Source of the DNA: Macrosoma leucophasiata
Lineage: Eukaryota > Arthropoda > Insecta > Lepidoptera > Hedylidae
DNA: 64,000 bases
Assembly: GCA_036365455.1 (NCBI GenBank)
Contig: JAWQUS010000004.1
Span: 8,873,501 to 8,937,500 of the forward strand
Reading direction: 5' to 3'
Shown piece by piece: positions 23,080 to 34,948 of this stretch (position 1 is the stretch's first letter; each line of letters begins with the position of its first letter). Made by a program: the position numbers and the translations under genes. The notes under the pieces are model-generated. The model saw only the letters and a program-made list of their open reading frames with translations. It made no database searches and was not told the origin of the DNA.

Positions 23080-24190
23080 ATTATGTTTGAATAACACCAG
23101 ATTAATTTATTCTTTGTGCACTCTAAAGTTAAAATAATCACAATTTAATTTAATCTTATCGAATCCTTCGTTTTCTTTGGGATAAACAAAGAGTACACAA
23201 ATGGGTTATACTTCAACTGATCTATAAAAACCATTTGAATTTTTCCGTTAAAAGATTTGAAGCTTTGAAGATTTCCCTTCATTGTCAAAATTTGTGAATA
23301 AGGATGTTGATCTTAATCGATCTTTCTGAAAATCGATTATTACAAAATCACAAAATATCGATTTAATTATCTATTCATTTATTTAAGCTTTTTGCACATT
23401 AATGTACATAAGGCGAACTATTAAGTCCTTGGTATAAACACTATTAACCAAGTGGTATTCTCTCCCAGTCAGTCAACCTTAGGGCCAAATAGAGCAGTCG
23501 AAGAGGTGCAATGATTGGTAGTGAGCCAAATGGGTTTGAAAGTTTTTTTTTTAAATGTAGACTATCAGGGTCGTTATTACACCGGTTGGTTATGGTTTCA
23601 TAAAATAGGTTACAACTAGACTAGTCAATAAATATAGTGTAAACAAACGGAACAAGGCAAGATAAATAGGTACACAACATAAAGACTATAATATCGGCAT
23701 AATGCAAAAACTCATTGACATAATATTCAAACCATTGATTTAAGTACGAATTAGTTTTATAAAATAATAATAATTTCTTGTTTGTTTACTATCTATTTAT
23801 TTAATAATTCGTTTGGATAACAATCAAAGTAAAACACCGTTATCAAAAATTGATAGTGGTGTTTTGGGTTTCTTCAACATATCGGGTGTGCGGCATAGAC
23901 ATAGACGGCAAGCAAGACCACTAAAACAAATTACTTACTTATTAATTGTTTTGAACATAATTCATTGTACTTACAATAATCCGACGAAGTTTCATAATAA
24001 TATTATACATAATATTATTTATAAATCATTTGTTTTAAGAAATAACTCATCCTCTTTAGACTTTATTAATACAATACAATAAATCGATAAATCGATTCAA
24101 TTCAACAGTTCTCAATCCCTATTTGTGTCAACGTGGTTGATATATGACACAGTATGAAGCGCCACAGAATAACTACTTGAATAATTCTTC
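23080..24190. other. Upstream region of the Aurora gene
   Basis: 5' flank of the minus-strand kinase, a Rep-G tail, and an 89-codon plus frame at 23813 rich in Asn, Ile and His that looks like chance. Confidence 0.5.
23395..23490 (-). repeat. Rep-G tail, reverse
   Basis: TGTACATAAGGCGAACTATT...CAGTCAGTCAACCTTAGGGC is the inverse of the GGTTGACTGG...GTCCGCCT tail with an extra insertion. It lies upstream of the Aurora gene start. Confidence 0.5.
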
Positions 24191-24191
24191 T

Positions 24192-24376
24192 TCTTAATAT
24201 ATATAAATCTCGTGTCACAATGTTTGTCCTCAATGGACTCCTAAACCACTTAACCGATTATAATAAAATTCGCACACCATGTGCAGTTCGATCCAACTTG
24301 AGAGATAGGATAGCTTACATTACGCTATGACTAATAGGAGCAGAGCAGCGCGGGCGAAGCCGGGGCGGGCCGCTAG
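24192..24376 (+). mobile_element. Non-autonomous Helitron
   Basis: It starts TCTTAATATATATAAATC and ends GGGCCGCTAG, followed by T. The 5' TC and 3' CTAG ends, the start block with TCTCGTGTCACAATGTTTGT, and the lack of inverted repeats fit lepidopteran Helitrons. About 185 bp, no coding capacity. Exact ends are approximate. Confidence 0.6.
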
Positions 24377-24825
24377 TTTTCTATAAAACTGAAAACAAAC
24401 TTTCAGAAACGTCAGACAAGTATCTATGCCTTGATTTATGCATAGTTAGTGTAATAGCCAAGGAGATAATAAATCTATGTAATATCCAGTAGGCCAGATC
24501 GAACACCCAACCGCTAAGTTGAGTTTATACTGCAGTGAATTTGGTCGATGGCGACTCGTTAGCGAATTAAGACTATTGTGTCCACATGATAGCGACACGA
24601 CTTATCGGTATACATTTTGCCACAGATGTGTAGCTTACTTTTACCTCGCCTCTAGTTTTGAAATTAAGTTTGTATGGGCAAACTCAAACAAGAACTTTTA
24701 TAGTACCATTAGTACTTACCTAGGTCTACTACCACATGAGGTAATTAAACCTCAAGGTACTTGGATGCTTGATAAAAATAATTTCCTAATCTATTGTGAG
24801 AGTTAACTATTTTATTTTATCTCTA

Positions 24826-25340
24826 TAAACACTGTCGTCGAGCAAGATGACGCCACACATTATCCCGTGGAATTTTTGGACTTCCTGTCAGCAAGCGGAC
24901 TTCTAATCGCATACCGTCAAGTTGAAGGAAGGTGTCCCGATTATGCTTCTTCAAAACCTATCTCCTCCGAAGTTATGTAACGGGACCAAGTCATCTCGCT
25001 TTACGGACACACCATTGAGGCGGAAATTCTTACGGGTTGTGGCGTTGACGCGGCAGTATTTGTACCCCGCATTCCTCTCATACCTCATAACTTCCCGTTC
25101 CAGTTCAAGCGCGTACCCCCGTGAGTATTCGCTTCGCGATGACCAACAATAAGTCGCCGGGGCAGAAACTGAGGTCAGCGGGTGTCGACTACTGTCGACC
25201 ACAGGACGAGTTGCTTTTCACACGGGCAACTGTACGTCGCTTGCTACCGCGTCACCAGTCCTGACTCTCTTTACATTTTGGGTCCTGTCAGCGTAACTAC
25301 CAACGTAGTTTATGGGAAATACGATATGACTCTCTTCACT
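24826..25340 (+). pseudogene. Helitron Pif1-like helicase, C-terminal remnant, frameshifted
   Basis: Frame pieces read EQDDATHYPVEFLDFL (24838-24885), GVPIMLLQNLSPPKLCNGT (24931-24985), and FSHGQLYVACYRVTSPDSL (about 25211-25270) ending NVVYGK. This is the fixed order at the end of Helitron RepHel helicases, including the last helicase motif block (HGQLYVA.SR). Several frameshifts separate the pieces. The segment lies 450 bp after a non-autonomous Helitron, but nothing shows that they form one element. Confidence 0.75.
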
Positions 25341-25800
25341 TGCTTCGCTTGCAAAATAAGTTATACTTTTAATTTAATGGTATTTTAAAAGTTGTTTACT
25401 TATAATGCTAAAGCGACATTGACATTTTAGGTATGTTTGGTGCTGTAGAGCCTTCACGCAGACGACGTCGCGGGCAGCAGTTCTAATGAGGTAGCCTGAC
25501 ACTTACGCAGATAAAGGCTTAACATAATTATAACACCGTTGTGGGTACCCACCTACTCGAGTTGGAGAATATGGGAGCGATGACAAGTTAGGGTTGTCAG
25601 TTGTCAGTATTAGATCCAGGGTGAGGCTGAAAAAGGTCACTGAAACCTGAACACAAATACAATACAAATTCAAGAGTGGTAGAGTTTAAGTGTCGAGGTA
25701 AATACCGCTGAACTATGTAATTGGTAAATAAATGAAAAAGTCTATTTACCTATCTATCAATCACTTTTTTCCACAACAGAGGCGAGTAAAAGGAAGGAAG

Positions 25801-25848
25801 AAACTCATTTAAATTGAGACATTACAAGTCTCAATTTTAAATGAGTTT
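25801..25848. repeat. Hairpin of about 20 bp
   Basis: AAACTCATTTAAATTGAGAC and GTCTCAATTTTAAATGAGTTT pair with one bulged A. The loop is ATTACAA. Confidence 0.75.
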
Positions 25849-25983
25849 ATACCTATTGATAAGTAAGTACCTAGTGAATATTTAAACAAAAACCGTACCT
25901 AAGTCAAATTATGAAGTCATACAAAACCGGTGTTTTATAATGTAGATATTCACACACATAATATTATTAAACGTATCATCACG

Positions 25984-26283
25984 CCTGTAATCTCCGAAGG
26001 GGTAGGCAGAGGTAAATGCATGCATTCAAGCATACATGCAAACACCCACGATTCGCCGGTTACGTTTTGGCCCATGTAACAGGTGGCGAGCCTGTTGACA
26101 TCTCCGGGCACATTACCAAACTTTGAGGTATTGGGAAATTTCCAGAAAATGAAAAAATCCCAATAAAACCAGAGATAAAGGACTATACACCAATATCTCT
26201 GATAACTCCCTACCCGGGAATCGAACCCAGGACCTCAGCGTAGTAGTAGTGGCCTGCTAGCACTAGGCTACCGAGGCAGTTTA
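25984..26283 (-). repeat. tRNA-derived SINE (Rep-D), reverse
   Basis: The same family as 33208-33530 in opposite orientation: CTGCCTCGGTAGCCTAGTGC head (minus) with B box GGTTCGATTCCCGGGTAG, and tail CCTTCGGAGATTACAGGCG at the left end. Confidence 0.8.
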
Positions 26284-26557
26284 ATAATATTAGTAAGTAT
26301 ATAACTAAATCTGCCTACCCTCTCGGGCAAGGCATCCGTGAAGTTATGTTTCATTTTTTTTATACTTTCATCGAATTTCCAACCCTAAGTATCACCCTAC
26401 GCGTGAATGTTATGAAAACACTCGCTACGAGTGCGGGGTACGTTGTCCCTAACCAACCCCAACCTATAAGGGATGCACCCCTGCGTATATTATACTGTTC
26501 GTATAGATCTATTCGGATTGGATAGTAGGGACGCGATGTGAACGATTTTATTCGTAA

Positions 26558-26800
26558 CTAGCGGCTCGCCCTGGATTCGCACGGTTGCAATGTTACCTAC
26601 ATTACTTACTACTAATACGGTGCTAATCTATCTCTTGGGTTGCGAATTAAAAGCGGTTTATTTTCCCTTATACCCACCCTGCTGTATCTGTTTCATATAT
26701 CCTATCAACCCCAAAACTACACCCTTAAAGGTCGAATTTCGTAAAATCGTCTTAGTGAGCCCCTTCGTCCTAAAAAGAACCCCCATGCTTAATTTAAAAC
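26558..26800 (+). repeat. Interspersed repeat (CTAGCGGCTCGCCC family)
   Basis: AACTAGCGGCTCGCCCTGGA, ATATCCTATCAACCCCAAAA and GTCTTAGTGAGCCCCTTCGT. It looks like a common interspersed family. It contains an 85-codon frame that I do not consider a gene. Confidence 0.4.
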
Positions 26801-28715
26801 TACTAGCACTTGTAGTTAATTCGCTTTTATACATTCGTTCACAATAGGTAGATACGTTGCCGCGTTTGAATCTGATGAAGTACTTACCTTAATAGTTATT
26901 TTGCTAGACGAACAGTTCGCAGTCATTGATTGTACCTACGTTAGATGTTGATGACGGATAGCTATACTTTTAATTAGATGTACTTTTAATTAGATATAAT
27001 AGACTTACGATGTGTTAATCAAGCCTTCAAAAATCTACATATTTTAAGCAGGTACGAGAGGTACATCAATCTCAAAATAGATTCAATTCAATGATTTATT
27101 TGCATTCCGCAATGGTAATGTTGTTGGACTAGATGCGTTGCCAGTTGTCGCTGTTTTGCCTTTTTGCCGGTAATCAGGAGGTCGTACATTATCTCTTAAC
27201 CGGATCAAGTTTGCACGACACACTCTCGTGTAACGACATGTAAATGAGGTACATGTACCTATCGGTTAACGTATGTTCTTTTGTCAGAGGAATTATAGAG
27301 GCATTATTGCAGTGGTCTTCTCTCTTCATGCGAATCTGAGACTATTTTCCCCTTCCTATTTCCTACTTTTTCCACTCTTCTTTATCTACCGTAACTTTTA
27401 CCTTATTAATACCTAAGGTTTGATTTGGGGCCTACGCCAACAGTACAAACTTTAGGATTTATAACTTTTATTGAAAACTGTTTTAAGGCTTTTGGATATT
27501 GTTGATTGTTATATTTATCTTAAATTTAGTACATAATGCATTTAGGGATTCCCATTTTAGGGCATTAAGTTCGGTCAAGTTATTATTCGGACAAATGATG
27601 ATAAGGATCGAAAGCATTATGGCATTTTAGTGAGTTACATAATATACCTACCCCCAGGGCTCAGTGGTGTCAACAAATTCAACTAGTCACATTTCATTTG
27701 ATGCTATAAAGTTCGACATCGTTCACGCCATCGCATATCTTTGCATTACATTTAACAGTAATGCAACTAATACATATCCAGGATATTTCAGCATGTATCA
27801 CCATTCGCCTTTGACACCTAACTCCAACAGTATCTCTCCCTCACTTAAGTAAGTAGGTATATCGTAATATATAATTACCAATCTAATAGTTGTTCGGATT
27901 AGTCTTCGCTTTATCTGCTTTTTGCCACTACTGTCTATTGTTCCAATTTTAACCAGCAGATTAGTTAAATGTCTAACATCAACGTCGAAGTAATAAATAA
28001 GTATTAGATACTGTAGGCAGATTACTCTAAAAGATCTTAACCTTAATCCTAGACTATCTCTAATGTAAAAAGGTGAATACCTATTCAACTTATTTTCTCC
28101 GATGGATATCAACAGCTCATTCAGTTTAAGGTCGACTTAGAAAGCGTCCGTCACTTAGTTCGATTAATTACTGATACCTTCATTCATAACTTCATAGCTA
28201 TATTTTCTCGATAGGACAGACAGAGGTAGATATAGATGACTATTTAAGGAACATGAATAGGTACACTCTAAATACACCAGCTATATTTTCTTAAATCACA
28301 GGGAATTGTCTTACAAGCAATAATCAGGTACAATTTTCAAGTAATACATATTTGGTCCACTGTAATAATATTACTCTCAAACTCGTAAAGTTAACTTAAT
28401 TAAGTGTGATAGTTTTCCTTTTATTTTAAAAATATACCTATAGCTATTATTGCCGTAACGTTTGAATTTCTAACAACAACCGTTTAGTTGGTAGAGGGGG
28501 GAGGGGGACACTTGACTCTAACGGAAATTGGCACTTTAAAGCTTAATAAGTCACGAATAGTTAACTAAATCGAAAAATGATATTTGCACATCACTAACAT
28601 TTTTGAAAGACCTATCCAACGATATCACACACCACACACTTTAAAGAAAACGAAAAATAAAAAAAATATCCACGCTCTGCATGTAGGAGAGGTACCCTAA
28701 ATAATTTTTGTTTTC
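26801..28715. other. Nothing recognised
   Basis: AT-rich sequence; short frames on both strands have no recognisable features. Confidence 0.5.
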
Positions 28716-28912
28716 ATGTTTTTATTCTACCACTTTGTCGGCGTGATTAAGGTGTATACGTGTGTCCATAGATTTATTATCTACTTCTATGTCAAATTTC
28801 ATGTCTCAAGTACCAATAGTTTTTGCACTGAACCGCGAACGGGTAGACAGACAGACAGACAACAGACATGGCGAAACTATAGGGATTCCTTGTTTACTAC
28901 GGAGCCCTAAAA
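28716..28912 (+). repeat. Repeat 3' end with (GACA)n
   Basis: AATTTCATGTCTCAAGTACC, GTAGACAGACAGACAGACA and GCGAAACTATAGGGATTCCT...GGAGCCCTAAAA form the standard 3' end of the Rep-E group. Related ends occur at 42405-42470 and (reverse) 60836-60910. Confidence 0.5.
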
Positions 28913-29042
28913 CGATTTGTCATAACGTACCTACTTAGTACAGGAATAGGTGCTATTCTTCTCTGGCAAGTACAAGAGTAATATAACTCCACGCAGCGCC
29001 GGGCACTCATTTGACTAACAAGAACAAAATGTTCAGCGTTCC

Positions 29043-29306
29043 ATGACGGAAAACAAGTTTCCGAACATACGAACCACCCCTGTCAGTGGCGGGAAATCGT
29101 GGAAAACGCGCGCATGGGGTGCCGGGTACCGGGTGCCGGGGTTTCAAGCTCACTCGGCCAGTGAGCGCGCGGCCGCGCGCCGCTCAATCGATACTTACAC
29201 TACTTTTGTATTAAATCCACATTATTACCTCATCAAACACTCTCAAATTATTGTACGTTCGTTTTTATTCACCTGCATCCGTGAATGTGGTTTTACATGT
29301 GTCTGA
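29043..29306 (+). other. GC-rich island with an 87-codon open frame
   Basis: 29080-29200 is strongly enriched in G, C and CpG (GCGCGCGGCCGCGCGCC) within AT-rich surroundings. The frame starting MTENKFPNIRTT crosses it. I recognise no domain; it may be a promoter-linked CpG-rich segment or part of a repeat. TGACGTCA occurs at 29304-29311. Confidence 0.2.
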
Positions 29307-29311
29307 CGTCA

Positions 29312-31245
29312 TAACTTACCAACACAAACAAGTGCGACGCAGAATCGGTTTAGAAGGGACTAGGTAAGTGTAATACATAATAATTATTGGCACGTTGTGA
29401 TGACCTAGTTACTGCTATTTTATTAACGTCACAGGAGAACGAACGTAAGGGATGAAACATTTAATTTTATTCATATATGCAAAGGTAATTAAAATCCCAT
29501 ATACCTAACTCATTTTCGAATATCATTAGTATATAGTTTACGACAGGGTTGCAATACCAGCAAGTTGTAATATTAGGCATTAAAATCAATAATAATAAAA
29601 TAAGGTGCTATGCATCACTTATTAAGTAAGGGAAGTTAAATGACTGTCAATTTAAATAACGTGGAAACGGCTCATCATGATAATGCAATAGACCGAAATG
29701 AAGAGTTACTGCCTTGCAAAAACCTTCTCGAATAAAAGACGTGACTCCCGCATGCATGGCTGTCCAGACATTTTTTTTCTCCGGTGGGTACATAAATTAG
29801 GTACGTGACTTACTGGAAGTGAATAATTTATTGAGCGTATTATTGGTCCATATCTCTGGTGAGAGAGCGTGCGTACCAAATTCGTCACCTGTATTAGAGA
29901 ATAATATACAATAATATTACCTCTGTAGGGAAGTAGCCGGCACACAATAAGCTACGAGTAGGTTCGACGAGTAACAACATCAGCGTCTGGATCAATGATA
30001 GTGAAATCATACTGCAATCTATTTTCAAAACACGTGTTTCAAAACATCTATCTATATCGTAATAAACGTTCAATGTAGACAGAGACTCCTTATAATGGCT
30101 ACTTAGTTTGCATTTGAACGACTCTACATTTTGGAAATACGATTTGAGTTATACTTGTAATGAAAATTATCATGGTAATTAGGTAGTTGGTTTGCTATAA
30201 AATCTATCTAACACATTTATATAAACATATCTACATATAACATACAGCTTCAATTTACCAAGTAAATGTAATATTTAACATAGTAAACTCTTGTGGTGAT
30301 TAACAGGGTGGCACCTATCTATCTGCCTCTAAATGACATAAACTAAGTACCAAATGTAGTTGGTTATGACAGATTAGATGGTAAGGTATGCAGAATAATA
30401 ATGATTTATTTTCTCACCGCAATATGTATAAAAGAACATTAAAAATATAGAAGTAGCAACGCGAATGTCTATTGAGACTTCTGTTTTATACAAGTATACA
30501 AATTTATAAGCTGTAATATACACTTATAATTAATCAAACACATTACACCTGTATTCCCTGAGGATGAAGAAAAGATAAATAAATACCTTCATACTACCCT
30601 TGTTTATTCATTTTCGACTCTATCTTCTAATATTTAGAAAGATGCTTGGATGCAATGATGTTATATGTTACTTGCTTGGATGTGTCTAAATTAGTATGTT
30701 CTTAGGTTTTCGCGAGCTACACTGATTGAAATAAAACTAGTTTTCGGACTTATCTCGCGTATATTAAACTTTAATGATTATTTAAAAATCGAACCCGACG
30801 TTTCCGTCGCTTTTCAGCTTCCGTGGTCTCGGGCAGTCTGAGATGACGTTTGTCTGACAGCAGTTTGAAAAATGTGCAGCTACCTCCATCTATTTCGATT
30901 TTAAATAATAATTTTAGTTTATTAAAGGTACGCGAGATAAATGCGAAAATTAGTTTAAAACAATGTGTCTAAATTACAGGTTAAAACGTCACGTTCCCGT
31001 CAAGTCACGAGAAAAATATGACAACTATTATTGATTTGAATTGACAACATTTCATATTTTTAACCTACATGTTTTATTACATTATTTAAAAGTTAATCCA
31101 AAACTAGGGCACCCGTGTTTAACCATTTTTCGAAATTTTGTACTTTTCATTCATAATTTCTACTTTGAAAGTTAGTGTACTCTAAAAAGACGTATGCGCC
31201 ATATGACGTCACACATAGGGTGGAATGGCGAGAGAACCATTGCCA
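29312..31245. other. Nothing recognised left of the minisatellite
   Basis: AT-rich intergenic sequence. TGACGTCA occurs at 31204-31211, 35 bp before the array. Confidence 0.5.
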
Positions 31246-32829
31246 CCAGCGTCCCGACGCCCAGCGTCCCGACGCCCAGCGTCCCGACGCCCAGCGTCCC
31301 GACGCCCAGCGTCCCGAAGCCCAGCGTCCCGACGCCCAGCGTCCCAACGCCCAGCGTCCCGACGCCCAGCGTCCCGACGCCCAGTGTTCCGACGCCCAGC
31401 GTCCCGACGCCCAGCGTCCCGACGTCGAGCGTCTCGACGCCCGGTGTCCAGGCGCCCAGCGTCCCGACGCTTAGCGTCCCGACGCCCAGCGTCCCGACGC
31501 CCAGCGTCCCGACGCCCAGCGTCCTGGCGTCGAGCGTCTCGACGCCCGGAGTCCCGACGCCCAGCGTCCCGACGCTTAGCGTCCCGACGCCCAGCATCCC
31601 GACGCCCAGCGTCCCGACGCCCAGCGTCCCGACGTCGAGCGTCTCGACGCCCGGCGTCCCGACGTCGAGCGTCCCGACGTCGAGCGTCTCGACGCCCAGC
31701 GTCCCGACGTCGATTGTCTTGACGCACAGCGTCCCGACGATCCTTATAAGTTCACTAGTTAATTTGACTGCGTCCCGACGTCGAGCGTCTCGAAGCCCAG
31801 CATCCCGACGCCCAGCCCCGTCCTGACGTCGAGCGTCTCGACGCCCGGAGTTCCGACGCCCAGCGTCCCGACGCTTAGCGTCCCGACGCTTAGCGTCCCG
31901 ACGCTTAGCGTCCCGACGCTTAGCGTCCCGACGCCCAGCATCCCGACGCCCAGCGTCCCAACGCCCAGCGTCCCGACGCCCAGCGTCCCGACGTCGAGCG
32001 TCTCGACGCCCGGCGTCCCGACGCCCAGCGTCCCAACGCCCAGTGTCCCGAAGTCGGGCGTCCCGACGCCCGGCGTCCCGACGTCGAGCGTCTCGACACC
32101 CGGCGTCCCGACGTCGAGCGTCACGACGCCCAGCGTCCCGACGCTCAGCGTCCCGACGCCCAGCGTCCCGACGCCCAGGGTCCCGACGCCCAGCGTCCCG
32201 ACGCCCAGCGTCCCGACGCCCAGCGTCCCGACGCCCAGCGTCCCGACGCCCAGGGTCCCGACGCCCAGCGTCCCGACGCCCAGCGTCCCGACGCCCAGCG
32301 TCCCGACGCCCAGCGTCCCGACGCCCAGCGTCCCGACGCCCAGCGTCCCGACGTCGAGCGTCCCGACGTCAAGCGTCTCGATGCCCAGCATTCCGACGCC
32401 GAGCGTCCCGACGTCGTGCGTCTCGACGCCCAGCGTCTCGACGCCCGGCGTCCCGACGTCGACCGTCTCGAAGCCCAGCGTCCCTACGACCCTTATAAGA
32501 TCACTAGTTAATTTGACTGCGTCCCGGCGTCGAGCGTCTCGACGCCCAGCGTCCCGACGTAGTGCGTCCCGACGCCCAGCGTCCCGACGCTCAGCGTCCC
32601 GACGCCCAGCGTCCCGACGCCCAGCGTACCCTCGCCCAGCGTCCCGACGTCGAGCGTCTCGACGCCCAGCGTCCCGACATCGAGCGTCTCGACGCCCAGC
32701 GTCCCGACGTCGTGCGTCCCGACGCCCAGCGTCCCGACGCCCAGCGTCCTGACGCCCAATGTACCGTCGCCCAGCGTCCCGACGTCGAGCGTCTCGACGC
32801 CCAGCATTCCGACGCAGCGTCGGGACGCA
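31246..32829. repeat. GC-rich minisatellite of 15-bp units (about 105 units)
   Basis: The basic unit is CGTCCCGACGCCCAG. A second type carries TCGAGCGTCTCGACG, which contains a 7-bp palindrome (CGTCGAG/CTCGACG); rarer types have TTAG or a single change. Because the unit is 15 bp with no stop in any frame, all six frames stay open for hundreds of codons: SVPTP, ASRRP and RPDAQ on the plus strand, and LGVGT, WASGR and GRRDA on the minus. These should not be read as genes. Two spacers of the form CCTTATAAG..CACTAGTTAATTTGACTG at 31739-31770 and 32489-32520 lie 750 bp (50 units) apart. The same spacer returns inverted at 32828-32858, at the right edge. Confidence 0.97.
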
Positions 32830-32900
32830 GTTAAATTGACAAGTGGTCTTGTAAGGGTTCCTTTATTTCCATTGTTGGTACGGCACCTTAAAAATGGGTA
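32828..32900. repeat. Inverted flank of the minisatellite and Rep-E-type end
   Basis: Read on the minus strand, 32858-32828 is ACCCTTACAAGACCACTTGT followed by CAATTTAACTG, close to the internal spacer of the array. Just right of it, AAGGGTTCC...GGTACGGCACC matches the hairpin end of Rep-E. The array thus ends in sequence typical of a transposon terminus. Confidence 0.6.
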
Positions 32901-33207
32901 CTAATTTCGAACGTTGTGTAGGTAATTCCCGATTGAAGTATAGTTCATACGGATTACACGCATAAGAAAGGCATTTAAAATACATAGTTGGAAAGCTGTT
33001 TACCGACATCCAACGACACTCCATCGACGTGTTGTTGCGATGACGGAGAAAAGCTTGACTGTTATGACCATACATTAAGATTTTATGAGATAATTCAACT
33101 CTCAAAAATCTTGTTTGCAATGATAAATATATCCATTATTGTGATCTTGTTAACCATGTTTCCAAAATTATTTAATATTAAATATAAAAATATATATATA
33201 TATATTT

Positions 33208-33530
33208 AACTGCCTCGGTAGCCTAGTGGTAGCAGGTCACACCTACTACGCTGAGGTCCTGGGTTCGATTCCTGGGTACGGGGTTATCAGAGACAATGAT
33301 GTAGAGTCCTTTATCTCTGGTTCTATTGGGATTTTTCCATTTTCTGGAAATTTCCCAGTACCTACCTCGATGTTTGGTAATGTGCCCGGAGATGTCAACA
33401 AGCTCGCCACCTGTTACATGGGGCAAAACGTAACCAGCGAATCGTGGGTGTTTGCATGTATGCTTGAATGCATGTATTTATCTCTGCCTACCCCTTCGGG
33501 GATTATAGGCGTGAAGTTACGTTTTTTTTA
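33208..33530 (+). repeat. tRNA-derived SINE (Rep-D)
   Basis: The head, CTGCCTCGGTAGCCTAGTGG...GGGTTCGATTCCTGGGTACG, contains RNA polymerase III A-box-like and B-box (GGTTCGATTCC) sequences. The body has TTTATCTCTGGTTCTATTGG, TGTGCCCGGAGATGTCAACA and CCTTCGGGGATTATAGGCGT, and the copy ends with a T-rich tail. Confidence 0.8.
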
Positions 33531-33696
33531 TAAGAAAAATAACGTGCGTCTAGAAAAGTTACGTTACTTAAAAAATTAACTTACCTGCTGGTGGTGGCGT
33601 CTTAGAGGCGGAGTTCGCTTTTTGCTGCTATTGGTATTGCTTTTATCTATCTACTGTGTTCCGGTCGGTCTTTGCTGTACCTATTTTGCAAATATA

Positions 33697-34948
33697 AGAT
33701 TGGGGAAAAAGTTTCTTCGCATTTTTTAAGATAATTCAAAACATTTTTTAATATAGTTTATTTAAATTTAACTAAAGTATGTATGTACCATTTTGTTCGA
33801 TAACCTTTTGCCATCTTGTAGGTAGGGACATGATCCCATTGCTATAAAAATTTTGGGACCTCTCATCAAAATACCGCGACAAGTGGATTTGGCAGTCCTC
33901 TCGTGATGTTAACCTAACATTGCATAAAGAATTCTGAAGAGACCGAAACAGGTGGAAATCTGAAGGTGCAAGGTAAGGACTATACGTCGGATGCATTAAC
34001 ACCTCCCAGCCAAACTCTCTTAATTTTTGCTGAGTGGCTATAGATGTGTGAGGTCTAGCGTTATCATGATGAAACACCACACCCCTTCGGTTGATCAATT
34101 CCGGCCGCTTTCTCTCAACTTCTTGCTTTAATCTCATCAGTTGTTCGCAATAGAGTTCAGAATCGATAGTCCTGCCTGGTGGTAATAGCTCATAATGAAT
34201 AATGCCCTTCCAATCCCACCACACACACAACATCACCTTATTGCGAGTTAACCCGGGTTTCGCCACAGTCTGTGAAGCCTGACCGGCCTTTGACCACGAC
34301 CTTTTTCGCACGTTCTTGTCGTACGTGATCCACTTTTCATCACCAGTTATCAGCTTCTTCAAAAATGATTCGGTTTCATTACGTCGTAATAAAGAATCAC
34401 AAATGAGTACACGGTTCATTAGGTTTCTTTCAGTGAGCTCGTGAGGTACCCGAATATCCAGCTTTTTCTTGTACCCAGCTTTTTGCAAATGCGCCAAAAC
34501 TGTTTTGTGATCAATTCTCAGTTCTTCAGCTACGTCGTAACTACTGATATGTCGATCTTGCTCCACTTTTTCAAAAATGGCATCCATTTTATCCGTAATA
34601 GGGCGACCAGAGCGAGGTGCATCTTTGACATCAAAATTGCCGGATTGAAAACGCTTAAACCAAATTTGTGCTACTCTTACAGACACTGCACTAGGTCCAT
34701 AAACATCGCAAATTTTTTTCGCGGCTTGCGTTGCCTTTTTACCTTTTTTGTAGTAAAATTTTAAAATGTGTGACAGTACGAAAAACAAATAAAAATCACA
34801 CATTTGCCTAATTTGAATTTGGAATTATGTTCTTTAAAATTTTAACTTTCAATGATACCAAAACCAGCCAGATACAAATACCACAGTAAAAGAGATTTTA
34901 TTACAAGTTCATACATACTATAATGCGAAAAGACTTTTTCCCCAACCT
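33697..34948 (-). mobile_element. mariner transposon copy 2, start codon deleted
   Basis: Seen: about 1.25 kb with inverted repeats (left AGATTGGGGAAAAAG, right TTTTTCCCCAACCT). The transposase frame is open from about 34780 down to 33772 and nearly identical to copy 3, including the YSPYLAPSD change. Close to 30 bases covering the normal ATG and first ten codons are missing: the 5' leader runs straight into ILKFYYKKGK. An in-frame ATG exists only in the former leader, giving an abnormal N-terminus. The catalytic D,D34D residues are present. Copies 2 and 3 lie on opposite strands 11 kb apart. Confidence 0.9.
33772..34803 (-). pseudogene. mariner transposase of copy 2, natural start lost
   Basis: A 343-codon open frame. 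The first dozen residues (MCDFYLFFVLSH) come from the untranslated leader after a small deletion, and the rest matches the 349-residue copy 3 transposase almost residue for residue. TGDEKW, HHDNARPH and LAPSD are all present. Because the normal start is gone, I treat it as a pseudogene, although translation from the leader ATG is conceivable. Confidence 0.75.

Noticed and set aside
23813..24082. 89-codon frame upstream of the Aurora gene
   Set aside because: Rich in Asn, Ile, His and Thr, as expected from random AT-rich sequence.
29043..29306. Calling the GC-rich 87-codon frame a gene
   Set aside because: No homology recognised. GC enrichment alone lengthens open frames. Kept only as a low-confidence island.
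31246..32829. CRISPR-like array
   Set aside because: The units are contiguous 15-mers without unique spacers, in a eukaryotic genome.
31172..32834. Many open frames of 75-210 codons on both strands with proline/serine, arginine or glycine-rich repeats
   Set aside because: They are a necessary result of a stop-free 15-bp tandem unit. All six frames are open equally, there is no start context or splice site, and the repeats follow DNA units, not protein logic.
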